A stretch of DNA of 64,000 nucleotides from Duganella sp. CF517 (GCF_900110275.1 NZ_FODC01000002.1:1014633-1078632); one strand, 5' to 3'. Shown: positions 36,249 to 49,215, numbered from the stretch's first letter. Made by a program: numbers and translations. The notes: generated by a model from the letters alone, not told the origin.

Positions 36249-37112
36249 TCAGGCTTTGCGGGAAATGGTCGAGCCGACCCGCGCCAGCGCCACGATGAAG
36301 GCGTCGGCCAGGGTCGCCTTGGTGACCACGTCGTCCAGGTTCACGCCCAGGTGGACGATGGTTTGGGCGATCTGCGGGCGGATGCCGCTGATGATGCAGT
36401 CGGCGCCCATCAGGCGGGCGGCGGCGATGGTTTTCATCAAGTGCTGGGCCACCAGCGTGTCGACGGTGGGCACGCCGGTGATGTCGATGATGGCGATGGC
36501 GGCGCCGGTTTCGACGATCTTCTCGAGCAGGCTCTCCATCACCACCTGGGTGCGGGCGCTGTCGAGGGTGCCGATCAGCGGCAGCGCCAGGATGTCGGTC
36601 CACAGCTTGACGACCGGCGTCGACAGCTCCAGCAGCTCTTGCTGCTGGCGCACGATGATCTGGTCGCGGCTCTTCTGGAACACTTCGATGGTGAACAGGC
36701 CCAGCTTGTCGAGCAGCGTGCTGACGTTCCACAGCGCCTCGGCCAGCAGTTCCGGCTCGGCCGCCAGCGACTGGCGCAGGCTGCCGAACAACGACTGCTT
36801 GAGCGAGAATACGAAGGTGGCCGTCTCGCTCGGCGTCGAGCCCTGCTTGGCGCGCTGGCCGGAGATCTCGGTCAGCTGGTCGCGCACCTCGTCCCAGGCG
36901 CGGCCTTCGATGCTGTCGAAACCGCCATTCAGCGACGCTTCCGGCAACAGCGCCAGCAATTGGCGGCAGTGGCGGCGCAATTGTTCCTGCGACGCGCTGT
37001 CGCTGCGGAAGGCCATGCTTTCCAGATTGGCGATCCAATCGGCGCCGATCTCGGCCTGGTGCTGTTGAATCAGGGCGCTGATACGGCGCGCGTTATCGTT
37101 GGTGGTCATCAA
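36249..37112 (-). CDS. rsbR: Stressosome sensor protein RsbR (N-terminal sensor + STAS)
   Basis: 287 residues. Residues 1-150 are helical and resemble the RsbRD-type N-terminal domain rather than the globin fold; residues about 165-280 are a STAS domain. Thr182 (IGTLD) and Thr216 (VPTVDT) are 34 residues apart, the same distance as Thr171 and Thr205 phosphorylated by RsbT in Bacillus RsbRA, and sit at the matching positions. This is strong support for a real stressosome subunit. It heads the operon. The 159 bp upstream contain an A/T-rich stretch with two copies of TACTATT on the minus strand, a likely promoter area without a clear -35. Confidence 0.92.
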   Translation of the reverse strand: MMTTNDNARRISALIQQHQAEIGADWIANLESMAFRSDSASQEQLRRHCRQLLALLPEASLNGGFDSIEGRAWDEVRDQLTEISGQRAKQGSTPSETATFVFSLKQSLFGSLRQSLAAEPELLAEALWNVSTLLDKLGLFTIEVFQKSRDQIIVRQQQELLELSTPVVKLWTDILALPLIGTLDSARTQVVMESLLEKIVETGAAIAIIDITGVPTVDTLVAQHLMKTIAAARLMGADCIISGIRPQIAQTIVHLGVNLDDVVTKATLADAFIVALARVGSTISRKA

Positions 37113-37271
37113 ATCCCCGGAATGTTGTCGTGCAAATTAAATAGTAGCAACTAATAGTACCAAAGCATTGCGGCATTTCGATGTTCAATTAACCACGCGT
37201 GCGCCGCCGCGCATGCAGCATAACAGGCGGCAAGCCGGCGTGGCGGGGAAACCGAGGGAATATTCGAAAAT

Positions 37272-38231
37272 TCAGAGGGCGTCGTGGAAGATGACGCCCA
37301 GGGTATGGCGCAGCGGCCCGGCGTCGGGGCCGGCGGCGCCGGCCACGGCGCGCACCCGGCTCACGCCATGCCGCATGGCAACACGGTAGACGCCGCGGGC
37401 GCCCTGCGCCGGCCGGTGGTTGACGGGGAAAATCACCATGTCGCCGCGCCGCAGCGGCACCACCTCCACCCGCGACTGCATGCGCGGACGCTGCTCGGTC
37501 AGCACGAACTCGCCGCCGCCGAAGTCGGTTCCCGGTTCGCTGAGCAAAATGGCCGCCTGCAGCGGGAACACGTGCTCGCCGTACAAGTCCTGGTGCAGGC
37601 AGTTGTAGTCGCCCGCGCCGTATTGCAGCAGCAGCGGCGTCGGGCGGTGCTGGCCGGCGGCGTGGCAGCGCGCCAGGAAATCGGCGTGCTCGGCCGGAAA
37701 ACGGCTGTCGATGCCGAGCGCCGCGTGCCAGCGGTTGGCGATGGCCGCCAGCGGCCCGTACAGCGCCTGCCGCAACGCCGAGACCATCGACGGCAGCGGA
37801 TAGCGGAAGTACTGGTACTCGCCGCTGCCGAAGCCGTGCCGCGCCATCACCACGCGGCTGCGGAACAGCCGCGGCTGCGCGTACTGCGCGGCCATGGCGG
37901 CGCTTTCGTCGGCGCTCAGCATGCCGGGGACGATGGCGTAGCCGTGCGCGGTCAGCTCGTCGGCGATGGCTTGCCAGTCCAGCCCCGCCACGTGCACGGC
38001 GATGCCGGCGGCCGCCCCCACCGCCCGGCGCGCGTTGGCCAGCGCCAGCGCGCCGGCCGCCGGGTCGGCGACGGCGGCGGCATCGGCGCCGGCCGGGGCC
38101 GCGATTTCGGCCGTGCCGGCGGCCAGCGCCGTGGCCGGTTTGCCCGGCGCCACGCTCACCGGCGGCGTCTTGCGCGGCTGGCGCGCCGGCGCGCCGGCGC
38201 CGAAATCGAACTCGCCATTATTACTACTCAT
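37272..38231 (-). CDS. 2OG-Fe(II) oxygenase paired with Ada
   Basis: 319 residues. The N-terminal about 90 residues are Ala/Pro-rich and low complexity. The C-terminal part carries a dioxygenase jelly roll: YNCLHQDLYGEHVFPLQ gives the iron-binding HxD, GGGEFVLTEQRPR and GDMVIFPVNHRPAQG follow, with RHGVSRV and GVIFHDA at the end as the 2-oxoglutarate Arg region. Its ATG overlaps the ada stop by 8 bp, so the two are translated together. The pairing suggests work on alkylated nucleic acid, like AlkB, but it is not a close AlkB relative; function is inferred from position. Confidence 0.8.
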   Translation of the reverse strand: MSSNNGEFDFGAGAPARQPRKTPPVSVAPGKPATALAAGTAEIAAPAGADAAAVADPAAGALALANARRAVGAAAGIAVHVAGLDWQAIADELTAHGYAIVPGMLSADESAAMAAQYAQPRLFRSRVVMARHGFGSGEYQYFRYPLPSMVSALRQALYGPLAAIANRWHAALGIDSRFPAEHADFLARCHAAGQHRPTPLLLQYGAGDYNCLHQDLYGEHVFPLQAAILLSEPGTDFGGGEFVLTEQRPRMQSRVEVVPLRRGDMVIFPVNHRPAQGARGVYRVAMRHGVSRVRAVAGAAGPDAGPLRHTLGVIFHDAL

Positions 38232-39306
38232 TGCCCGGCCGCTCCCTGTCCAATAGCGCCGCCTTGCGGTCCACGCCCCAGCGGTAGCCGGAAATCGAAC
38301 CGTCGTTGCGCACCACCCGGTGGCAGGGAATCGCCACCGCCAGCGCGTTGGCGGCGCAGGCGCCGGCCACGGCCCGGGCGCCGTTGGGCGAGCCGACCAG
38401 CTCGGCCAGCTCGGCGTAGCTGACGGTGCGCCCGGCCGGTATCTCGCGCAACACCTGCCATACCCGCTGCTGGAACGCCGTTCCGCGCACGTCCAGCGGC
38501 AGATCGAGGCCGATTTCCGGCCGCTCGACCATGCCCACCACGCGCGAGACCACCTGTTCGTATTCGGCCTCGGCGCCGATCAGCTCCGCTTTCGGAAAGC
38601 GGTCCTGCAGGTCGCGCACCAGGAAGTCCGGATCGTCGTCGATCAGGATCGCGCAGATGCCGCGCGCCGTGCTGGCCACCAGGATCGCGCCCAGCGAGCA
38701 GGCGGCGATGGCGAAGCGGATCACGGTGCCGGCGCCGCCGGCGCGAAACGCGGTCGGCGTCATGCCCAGCACCGCCGGCGAACTGGCGTAGAAACGGCCG
38801 CTGGAATTGAAGCCGGCGTCGTAGATCGCCTCGGTCACCGTGGCTTGCCGCGCCAGTCCGTCCTGCACCCGCCGCGCGCGCCGCGCCTGGGCGTAGGCTT
38901 TGGGGGTGATGCCGGTGACGGCCTTGAACAGCCGGTGGAAATGGAAGCGGCTGACGCCGACGGCGGCGGCCAGGCGGTCCAGGTCGGGCGCCTCGTCGGC
39001 GGCGTCGATCAGGCGGCAGGCCTCGGCCACCAGCGCGGCGCGGCGCTCGGCCAGCGGCGGCTGCTCGGGCTTGCAGCGCAGGCAGGGCCGGAACCCGGCT
39101 TGCAGCGCCGCCTCGCGGCTGTCGTGGAACGCCACGTTCTTGCGCAGGGCCGGCCGCGCCGCGCACGACGGCCGGCAGTACACGCCGGTGCTGCGCACCG
39201 AATACCAGAACACGCCATCGGCGCCGGCGTCGCGCCCCTGCACGGCCGCCCAGCGCGACTGCTCGTCGGCGTAGGGCACGCTTGGTTTATCGATTACCTT
39301 GTCCAT
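38224..39306 (-). CDS. ada: Bifunctional Ada: methylphosphotriester sensor/AraC regulator and O6-methylguanine-DNA methyltransferase
   Basis: 360 residues from ATG 39306, which has GGAG 6 bp upstream; an ATG at 39318 would add four. Domains: AdaA-like zinc domain (about 20-85) with YCRPSCAAR and CLRCKPEQ giving the four zinc Cys (the first accepts methyl from phosphotriesters); AraC helix-turn-helix (about 90-180, FHFHRLFKAVTGITPKAY); and the C-terminal methyltransferase with the active-site PCHRVV (IPCHRVVRNDG). On methylation it becomes a transcriptional activator. The oxygenase gene overlaps its 3' end. The promoter region upstream lies against hutC, and both share 160 bp. Confidence 0.95.
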   Translation of the reverse strand: MDKVIDKPSVPYADEQSRWAAVQGRDAGADGVFWYSVRSTGVYCRPSCAARPALRKNVAFHDSREAALQAGFRPCLRCKPEQPPLAERRAALVAEACRLIDAADEAPDLDRLAAAVGVSRFHFHRLFKAVTGITPKAYAQARRARRVQDGLARQATVTEAIYDAGFNSSGRFYASSPAVLGMTPTAFRAGGAGTVIRFAIAACSLGAILVASTARGICAILIDDDPDFLVRDLQDRFPKAELIGAEAEYEQVVSRVVGMVERPEIGLDLPLDVRGTAFQQRVWQVLREIPAGRTVSYAELAELVGSPNGARAVAGACAANALAVAIPCHRVVRNDGSISGYRWGVDRKAALLDRERPGNE

Positions 39307-39374
39307 CGCGGACTCCATCGTTGAATTGGAATGGTGCCATGCTAGCGGGCGGCGGATGGCGGCGCACCTCAACT

Positions 39375-39401
39375 CTTGCTTTTGAATCCTTGCTTTTGAA
39401 T
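39375..39401. repeat. 14-bp tandem repeat upstream of hutC
   Basis: CTTGCTTTTGAAT occurs at 39375-39387 and again at 39389-39401, one base apart. It sits between ada and hutC, just before a TAAAAT (39418-39423) that could be the hutC -10. It may be a regulator site or a simple duplication. Confidence 0.5.
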
Positions 39402-39465
39402 TGTACCCGCGCCGATGCTAAAATGCCCCGCTCCGCCGCCTGCGGAGGCGCGCCAGGAGAACCCG

Positions 39466-40221
39466 TTGGACGATCAAAGCGATCAGCATCAGCAAGCAGC
39501 CCCCTCGCCGGCCATCCCGGACGGCATCCCTATTTTCCAGCGCATCAAAGACCATTTGCTGGCGCAGATCGCCGCCGGCGTCTGGAAGGAAGGCGACGTG
39601 ATCCCGTCCGAACAGGCGCTGGTCAAGCAATTCGGCGTCTCCCGCATGACCGTCAACCGCGCCGTGCGCGAACTCACGGCCGAACAGGTGCTCACGCGCC
39701 GCCAGGGCTCCGGCACCTACGTCGCCCAGCAAAAATACCAGGCCACGTTGCTGGAGATCAAATCGATCGCCGACGAGGTGCGCGCGCGCGGCCACGTCCA
39801 CCGCAGCAGCCTGCAACAGCTCGAGCGCGCCAAGGCCAGCGACCTGATGGCCAAGCAGTTCGACCTGCCGGCCGGCCACCCGCTGTTCCATTCGGTGATC
39901 ATCCATTTCGAGAACGGCGTGCCGATCCAGGTCGAGGACCGCTGGGTCAACCCGCTGTGCGCGCCCGACTACATGGAACAGGACTTCGCCAGCACCACCC
40001 CCAACGAATACCTGATGAAAGCGGCGCCGCTGCAGGGCGCCACCTACAGCATCGAGGCGCTGGCCACGCCGCGCGACATCGCCGACATGCTGGCCATCGA
40101 CACCCGGCAGGCCTGCCTGGTGCTGCGGCGCCAGACGCTGTCGGGCGGACGCATCGCCAGCATCGCCACCATGTGGCACCCCGGCCACCGCTACCAGTTC
40201 GCCGGCAGCTTCGCCCACTAG
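39466..40221 (+). CDS. hutC: Histidine utilisation repressor HutC (GntR family)
   Basis: 251 residues from TTG 39466, chosen because AGGAGA lies 5 bp upstream and the extra N-terminus from ATG 39415 (rich in Pro/Ala/Cys) is unlike the family. N-terminal GntR winged helix: IFQRIKDHLLAQIAAGVWKE, then PSEQALVKQFGVSRMTVNRA and VLTRRQGSGTYV. The C-terminal UTRA ligand domain has VEDRWVNPLCAPDYMEQDF and a final ATMWHPGHRYQFAGSF. The DYxxQDF and GxRYQ features match HutC, which senses urocanate. It lies 12 kb from the hut operon, separated by unrelated genes. The target would be the palindrome at 27374-27385. Confidence 0.9.
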   Translation: MDDQSDQHQQAAPSPAIPDGIPIFQRIKDHLLAQIAAGVWKEGDVIPSEQALVKQFGVSRMTVNRAVRELTAEQVLTRRQGSGTYVAQQKYQATLLEIKSIADEVRARGHVHRSSLQQLERAKASDLMAKQFDLPAGHPLFHSVIIHFENGVPIQVEDRWVNPLCAPDYMEQDFASTTPNEYLMKAAPLQGATYSIEALATPRDIADMLAIDTRQACLVLRRQTLSGGRIASIATMWHPGHRYQFAGSFAH

Positions 40222-40471
40222 CCGCCGCAAACGCCCGGCCCCGGCGCGTGACTCGCAGCCGGCAAGTCGCGGTGCGCGCCGCATTCTCACCGAATGTCAC
40301 GCGGGGATGTCCGCAACGGCCGTTTTCAGGCGCGAAATGTGTCTTTTTCGGGGCGCGGCGGCCCCGCCGCGGCGCCATTCCCTTCTTTTCTTGTCGATGA
40401 GATCACAGCGGTTAAAACTGCTATAGTTGGCTGCCCCCAAGGCCACCCACTGTCATCGGAAAGGGAAGCTC

Positions 40472-44803
<4,332 letters not shown>

Positions 44804-44943
44804 GGTCTTTCGACATTCCGCCGCACATTTTTAAAAAATGGGTTATTATTTCAGCCATCCCCGCCTGCCGACCTTGTTGCCATCCCATCCAAGACATTGA
44901 ATTCGCGCAATTGGCCACCATCTGTTGCCTCTAACCGGCAACG

Positions 44944-44974
44944 TTGTAGGCGATTGCGGACAACATGGCATAAT
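44944..44974 (+). promoter_or_regulatory. Candidate trxA promoter
   Basis: TTGTAG at 44944-44949 and CATAAT at 44969-44974 with TG one base before it (extended -10), spacing 19 bp. Lies 43 bp before the trxA start. Confidence 0.45.
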
Positions 44975-45017
44975 CTCCAGGCGTTATTGACCCACACAGA
45001 CCTCGATTGAGGAATAT

Positions 45018-45344
45018 ATGAGCGAAAATATCAAACACATCACCGATACTTCTTTTGACGCCGACGTCCTGAAGTCCGACCGCCCCGTGCTGGTCGATTT
45101 CTGGGCCGAATGGTGCGGTCCTTGCAAGAGCATCGCCCCGATCCTGGAAGAAGTGGCCAAGGAATACGACGGCAAGATCCTGATCGCCAAGATGGACGTC
45201 GATTCGAACCAGGCAGTGCCTGCCAAGTTCGGCATCCGCGGCATCCCGACCCTGATCCTGTTCAAGAACGGCGTTCCCGCCGCTCAAAAAGTCGGCGCGA
45301 TGGCAAAAGGTCAACTGACTTCTTTCATCGACAGTAATATCTAA
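45018..45344 (+). CDS. trxA: Thioredoxin
   Basis: 108 residues, exact length for TrxA. Active site [14 protein letters not shown] with redox Cys pair WCGPC; the cis-Pro loop [12 protein letters not shown] and the C-terminal helix are normal. General dithiol-disulfide oxidoreductase of the cytoplasm. GAGGAA precedes ATG 45018. Next in line is rho, an arrangement seen widely in Proteobacteria. Confidence 0.97.
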   Translation: MSENIKHITDTSFDADVLKSDRPVLVDFWAEWCGPCKSIAPILEEVAKEYDGKILIAKMDVDSNQAVPAKFGIRGIPTLILFKNGVPAAQKVGAMAKGQLTSFIDSNI

Positions 45345-45366
45345 GTACGATAGTATTTGCCTGCAT

Positions 45367-45394
45367 CGACGGCGCCGCGCCCGCGGCGCCGTCG
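45367..45394. repeat. Perfect 13-bp inverted repeat between trxA and rho
   Basis: CGACGGCGCCGCG and its exact complement CGCGGCGCCGTCG are separated by only CC. It would fold into a very stable hairpin in either transcript. No T run follows on the plus strand (CTCACCAGG), so it does not look like a simple intrinsic terminator. It could limit trxA read-through or protect the trxA 3' end. Confidence 0.6.
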
Positions 45395-45439
45395 CTCACC
45401 AGGCGGAAAACGATGGCCCGGCCAGACCGCAGCCCGTTT

Positions 45440-45445
45440 TATAAT
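45440..45445 (+). promoter_or_regulatory. Candidate -10 box for rho
   Basis: A perfect TATAAT 67 bp before the rho start. The matching -35 position (CCCGGC) is poor, so this call rests on the -10 and location only. Confidence 0.35.
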
Positions 45446-45512
45446 TAAACAGACAACACCACGCAGTTCCCTCCCCTACCTTTACTTTCCCGTCACGGGA
45501 CACTCAACACAT

Positions 45513-46775
45513 ATGCATCTATCTGAATTAAAGGCCCTACACGTCTCGGCATTGCTGGAGATGGCCATCGGTCTTGATATCGACAACGCGGCGCGTCTGC
45601 GCAAACAGGAACTGATGTTCGCGATCCTGAAAAAGCGCGCGAAATCCGGTGAACAGATCTTCGGCGACGGCGCCCTGGAAGTGCTGCCCGACGGCTTCGG
45701 CTTCCTGCGCTCGCCGGACGCCAGCTACATGGCCTCCACCGACGATATCTACATTTCCCCCTCCCAGATCCGCCGCTTCAACCTGCACACGGGCGATTCG
45801 ATCGAGGGCGAGGTACGGACCCCGAAAGATGGCGAGCGCTACTTCGCGCTGGTCAAGGTCGACAAGGTCAACGGCGAATCGCCGGAAGCCTCGAAGCACC
45901 GCATATTGTTCGAGAACCTGACGCCGCTGCACCCGAACGAGCCGCTGCGCCTGGAACGTGACATCAACGGCACCGAAAACATCACCGGCCGCATCGTCGA
46001 CCTGATCGCGCCGATCGGCAAGGGCCAGCGCGGCCTGCTGGTGGCGTCGCCGAAATCCGGCAAATCGGTGTTGCTGCAGCACATCGCCCACGCGATCACG
46101 GCCAACCACCCGGACGTGACGCTGATCGTGCTGCTGATCGACGAACGCCCGGAAGAAGTGACCGAGATGCAGCGCTCGGTGCGCGGCGAAGTGGTCGCCT
46201 CGACCTTCGACGAACCGGCCACCCGCCACGTGCAGGTCGCCGAGATGGTGCTGGAAAAAGCCAAGCGCCTGGTCGAGATGAAAAAAGACGTGGTCATCCT
46301 GCTGGACTCGATCACCCGCCTGGCGCGCGCCTACAACACCGTGATCCCGGCCTCGGGCAAGGTCTTGACCGGTGGTGTCGACGCCAACGCGCTGCAGCGT
46401 CCGAAGCGTTTCTTCGGCGCCGCCCGCAACATCGAGGAAGGCGGCTCGCTGACCATCGTCGCCACCGCGCTGATCGAAACCGGTTCGCGCATGGATGACG
46501 TCATCTACGAGGAATTCAAGGGTACCGGCAACATGGAGGTGCACCTGGAGCGCCGCCTGGCCGAGAAGCGCGTCTACCCGGCGATCAACCTGAACAAATC
46601 GGGCACCCGCCGCGAGGAACTGCTGATCAAGCCGGACCAGCTGCAGAAGATCTGGATCCTGCGCAAGTTGCTGTACTCGATGGACGAGATCGAAGCGATG
46701 GAGTTCATCCTCGACAAGATGAAGGCCACCAAGAACAACGGTGAGTTCTTCGACATGATGCGCCGCGGCGGTTAA
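45513..46775 (+). CDS. rho: Transcription termination factor Rho
   Basis: 420 residues from ATG 45513, the normal length. N-terminal helical domain ([18 protein letters not shown]), cold-shock-like RNA-binding fold with [15 protein letters not shown] and [15 protein letters not shown], then the RecA-like motor: Walker [12 protein letters not shown], Walker [18 protein letters not shown]-loop and R-loop ([20 protein letters not shown]). Hexameric ATP-driven RNA translocase. No strong ribosome site. The stop codon lies inside the first arm of an inverted repeat. Confidence 0.98.
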   Translation: MHLSELKALHVSALLEMAIGLDIDNAARLRKQELMFAILKKRAKSGEQIFGDGALEVLPDGFGFLRSPDASYMASTDDIYISPSQIRRFNLHTGDSIEGEVRTPKDGERYFALVKVDKVNGESPEASKHRILFENLTPLHPNEPLRLERDINGTENITGRIVDLIAPIGKGQRGLLVASPKSGKSVLLQHIAHAITANHPDVTLIVLLIDERPEEVTEMQRSVRGEVVASTFDEPATRHVQVAEMVLEKAKRLVEMKKDVVILLDSITRLARAYNTVIPASGKVLTGGVDANALQRPKRFFGAARNIEEGGSLTIVATALIETGSRMDDVIYEEFKGTGNMEVHLERRLAEKRVYPAINLNKSGTRREELLIKPDQLQKIWILRKLLYSMDEIEAMEFILDKMKATKNNGEFFDMMRRGG

Positions 46776-46865
46776 AACCGCCCGCAGCTTCGTTGCCCCT
46801 CCTTGCCGTGCTATTCGCACTGGCTGCGTCGGGGCGCCTCGCCGCGAGCGGTTTTAACCGCCGCG
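46764..46865. repeat. 18-bp inverted repeat starting in the last codons of rho
   Basis: The arm CGCGGCGGTTAAAACCGC at 46764-46781 contains the last rho codons and its TAA; its exact reverse complement lies at 46848-46865. The 66 bp between them have no gene. Each arm is itself nearly palindromic (GCGGTT..AACCGC), so several alternative folds are possible. Confidence 0.6.
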
Positions 46866-46900
46866 CGAGGCCGGGTTGGGAAAAACGAAGCGCATCATGA

Positions 46901-46930
46901 CAAACAGGCAACCTCGGTTGCCTGTTTGCG
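46901..46930 (+). terminator. rho terminator hairpin
   Basis: CAAACAGGCAACC and GGTTGCCTGTTTG form a perfect 13-bp stem with a TC loop, 125 bp after rho. The trailing T run is short (CGTTTAC), so efficiency may be moderate. The 3' arm overlaps the rpmE2 -35. Confidence 0.65.
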
Positions 46931-46946
46931 TTTACGGCTGTATAAT
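46918..46946 (+). promoter_or_regulatory. rpmE2 promoter
   Basis: TTGCCT at 46918-46923, a 17-bp spacer, and a perfect TATAAT at 46941-46946. The -35 lies within the 3' arm of the rho terminator hairpin. It leaves a leader of about 100 bases before rpmE2. Confidence 0.6.
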
Positions 46947-47053
46947 CCCCGGTCGCACTATCTAAACCACTGGCAAGTGATCGGCAATCGGGTCAAGAAG
47001 CAGGATCGACCGACGAAGTGCTGTTTGGCTACCTAACCTACCGAGGCTTCAAC

Positions 47054-47323
47054 ATGAAACCAGAAATCCATCCAGAATACCGCGACGTCGTGTTCCACGA
47101 CCTGTCGTGCGACTTCAAGTTCGTCACCCGTTCGACCATCCAGACCCGCGAAAAGATCCAGCACGAAGGTAAAGAATACCCGCTGGTCAAGATCGAGGTG
47201 TCGGCTGAATCGCACCCGTTCTACACCGGTAAGCACAAAATCGTCGACACCGCTGGCCGCGTTGAGAAATTCCGCCAGAAATTCGGCGCCGTCGGTTCGA
47301 AGACCCAAGTCGCCCAAGGTTAA
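47054..47323 (+). CDS. rpmE2: 50S ribosomal protein L31 type B
   Basis: 89 residues from ATG 47054, with GAGG upstream; the in-frame ATG at 47018 would add an unlike N-terminus. [19 protein letters not shown] and the [11 protein letters not shown] region are typical of the type B paralogue, which lacks the zinc CxxC of type A L31 (only a single Cys is present). The end FRQKFG is normal. Zinc-independent L31 of the ribosome central protuberance. Its place after rho is the common arrangement. Confidence 0.95.
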   Translation: MKPEIHPEYRDVVFHDLSCDFKFVTRSTIQTREKIQHEGKEYPLVKIEVSAESHPFYTGKHKIVDTAGRVEKFRQKFGAVGSKTQVAQG

Positions 47324-47340
47324 TTCCTTCCCGCGATCGA

Positions 47341-47369
47341 AAAAAGCAGCCTCTGGCTGCTTTTTTTGT
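47341..47369 (+). terminator. rpmE2 intrinsic terminator
   Basis: AAAGCAGCC/GGCTGCTTT stem with a TCT loop followed by a run of seven T, 18 bp after the rpmE2 stop. The A run on the other side also makes it usable in reverse. Confidence 0.85.
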
Positions 47370-47435
47370 TTGTCGGCCTCGCCTGCCGCCGGTTTTCCTT
47401 CATACTCCCGTCTACCTCAATTTGCACACTGATCG

Positions 47436-49160
47436 ATGAAGCCAGTTCGTCTTCCCGCCGCCGCCACCCTGGCGCTGCCACGCTGGGCCCTGTTCGCCCT
47501 CGGCCTGCTCTACATCCTGCCCGGCCTGATCGGCCGCGACCCGTGGAAGAACGACGACGCCGCCAGCTTCGGCATCATGTGGACGATGGCGCACGGCACC
47601 TGGCAGGACTGGCTGTGGCCCAACATCGCCGGCCTGTCGATGCCCGACGAGGGCCCGCTGGCGTTCTGGCTCGGCGCGCTGGGCATGAAACTGTTCGGCT
47701 GGCTGCTGGGCGACGTCATGGCCGCCCGCGTCGGCACCATCGCCATCTTCCTGATCGGCGTATCGTCGCTGTGGTTCGCCACCTTCAACCTGGGCCGCCG
47801 CCAGGACGCGCAACCGCTGCGCCTGGCATTCGGCGGCCAGCCCGAGCCGGACGACTTCGGCCGCACGCTGGCCGACGCCGCCGTCCTGATCTACCTCGGC
47901 TGCCTGGGCTTGCTGCTGCACAGCCACGAGACCACCTCCGAGGCGCTGCAGGTGTCGCTGACGGCGTTCATGCTGTACCGCACCGTGCGCTACGTCGAGG
48001 CGCCGTCGCTGCGCAACGCCGCCCTCAGCGGCCTGGCCATCGGCCTGCTGACATTGACGCGCGGCTGGGTCACGCCGGTGTTCCTCATGCTGGCCGTGTT
48101 CGCCTGCACCCGCCTGCTGGCCCAGCCGGTGCTGCGCGCGCTGCGCGACCTCGGCCTGGCGCTGCTGGTGGCCGCCGCCGTCGCCGCCGTGTGGCTGGTG
48201 CCGGCCGAGGCGCTGCACCCCTACCACCAGCAGCCGCTGCAGGCGTGGATGGACTGGAACCTGCACCAGGTCGCGCTGCCCACGCTGGCCGCCTTTAAAT
48301 ACTTCTTCCGCGTCGGCGTCTGGTTCTTCTGGCCGGCGTGGCCGTTCGCCGGCTGGGCCGTCTGGGCCTGGCGCCGCCAGCGGCTGGCGCTGCACATCGT
48401 CGTGCCGCTGGCCTTCGTCACCATGGGTACGCTGCTGAGCCTGTCCACCGAGACGCCCGAGCAGGGCCAGTTGCTGGTGCTGCTGCCGCCGCTGGCCGTC
48501 ATGGCCGCGTTCGGCCTGCTGACGATGAAGCGCGGCGCCATCAACGCCATCGACTGGTTCTCGGTGATGGCGCTGACCTTGTGCGGGGCCGTCATCTGGC
48601 TGTTCTGGATCGCCAAGCTGACCGGCTGGCCGGCGCAGTTCGCCAAGAACGCGTTGAAACTGGTGCCGGGCTTCACGCCCGAGGTGGGACTGGTGGCGGT
48701 GCCGGTGGCGCTGCTGGCCACGGCCGGCTGGTTCGCGCTGGTGCACTGGCGCGTGTCGCGCCGTCCTACCGTGCTGTGGCGCGCCGTGGTGCTGTCGTCC
48801 GGCGGCGTGATCCTGATCTGGATCTTGCTGATGACGCTGTTCCTGCCGGACGTCAACTACAGCAAGAGCTACGCCAGCGTGGCGCGCCAGATCGCCCAGA
48901 AAATTCCGTCGAAGGCCGATTGCATCGAAACCAATGTGGGACCGGCGCAACGCGCCTCGTTCGCCTACTACGCGCAACTGCCGTTCACCGGCGTCGAGGG
49001 CGGGCGCTGCGAACTGTTGCTGCTGCAGGACAGCACCAAGGTGCGCGACAACCGCGAGATCCAGCCGCAACATCGCGGCAAGCAGTGGGTGTTGATTTGG
49101 GAAGGCCGCCGTCCGGCAGACCGCTCCGAGCGCTTCCGCCTGTACCGCCGGGTCGACTAA
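47436..49160 (+). CDS. ArnT/GT39-like membrane glycosyltransferase
   Basis: 574 residues with about eleven to twelve membrane helices. The first extracytoplasmic loop has GRDPWKNDDA, where Asp residues in a DPW..DE/DD setting match the catalytic loop of PMT/ArnT-type GT-C enzymes; PDEGPLAFWLGA follows. It transfers a sugar from a polyprenyl-phosphate donor to lipid A, protein or glycan on the periplasmic side; acceptor not readable. The last about 100 residues after the final helix form a soluble periplasmic domain. Alone in its strand direction between rpmE2 and a convergent small gene. Confidence 0.85.
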   Translation: MKPVRLPAAATLALPRWALFALGLLYILPGLIGRDPWKNDDAASFGIMWTMAHGTWQDWLWPNIAGLSMPDEGPLAFWLGALGMKLFGWLLGDVMAARVGTIAIFLIGVSSLWFATFNLGRRQDAQPLRLAFGGQPEPDDFGRTLADAAVLIYLGCLGLLLHSHETTSEALQVSLTAFMLYRTVRYVEAPSLRNAALSGLAIGLLTLTRGWVTPVFLMLAVFACTRLLAQPVLRALRDLGLALLVAAAVAAVWLVPAEALHPYHQQPLQAWMDWNLHQVALPTLAAFKYFFRVGVWFFWPAWPFAGWAVWAWRRQRLALHIVVPLAFVTMGTLLSLSTETPEQGQLLVLLPPLAVMAAFGLLTMKRGAINAIDWFSVMALTLCGAVIWLFWIAKLTGWPAQFAKNALKLVPGFTPEVGLVAVPVALLATAGWFALVHWRVSRRPTVLWRAVVLSSGGVILIWILLMTLFLPDVNYSKSYASVARQIAQKIPSKADCIETNVGPAQRASFAYYAQLPFTGVEGGRCELLLLQDSTKVRDNREIQPQHRGKQWVLIWEGRRPADRSERFRLYRRVD

Positions 49161-49215
49161 CCCGGCGGAAAAACCCGCACGCCGGCGGCCGGCGTCCGCC
49201 CGCAGCGCGGCCGCA

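Noticed and set aside
39402..39407. HutC operator in front of hutC
   Set aside because: Only half of the palindrome is present.
44826..44840. CATTTTT/AAAAATG palindrome after the hybrid kinase as a terminator
   Set aside because: No loop and no G/C stem; not a plausible RNA hairpin.
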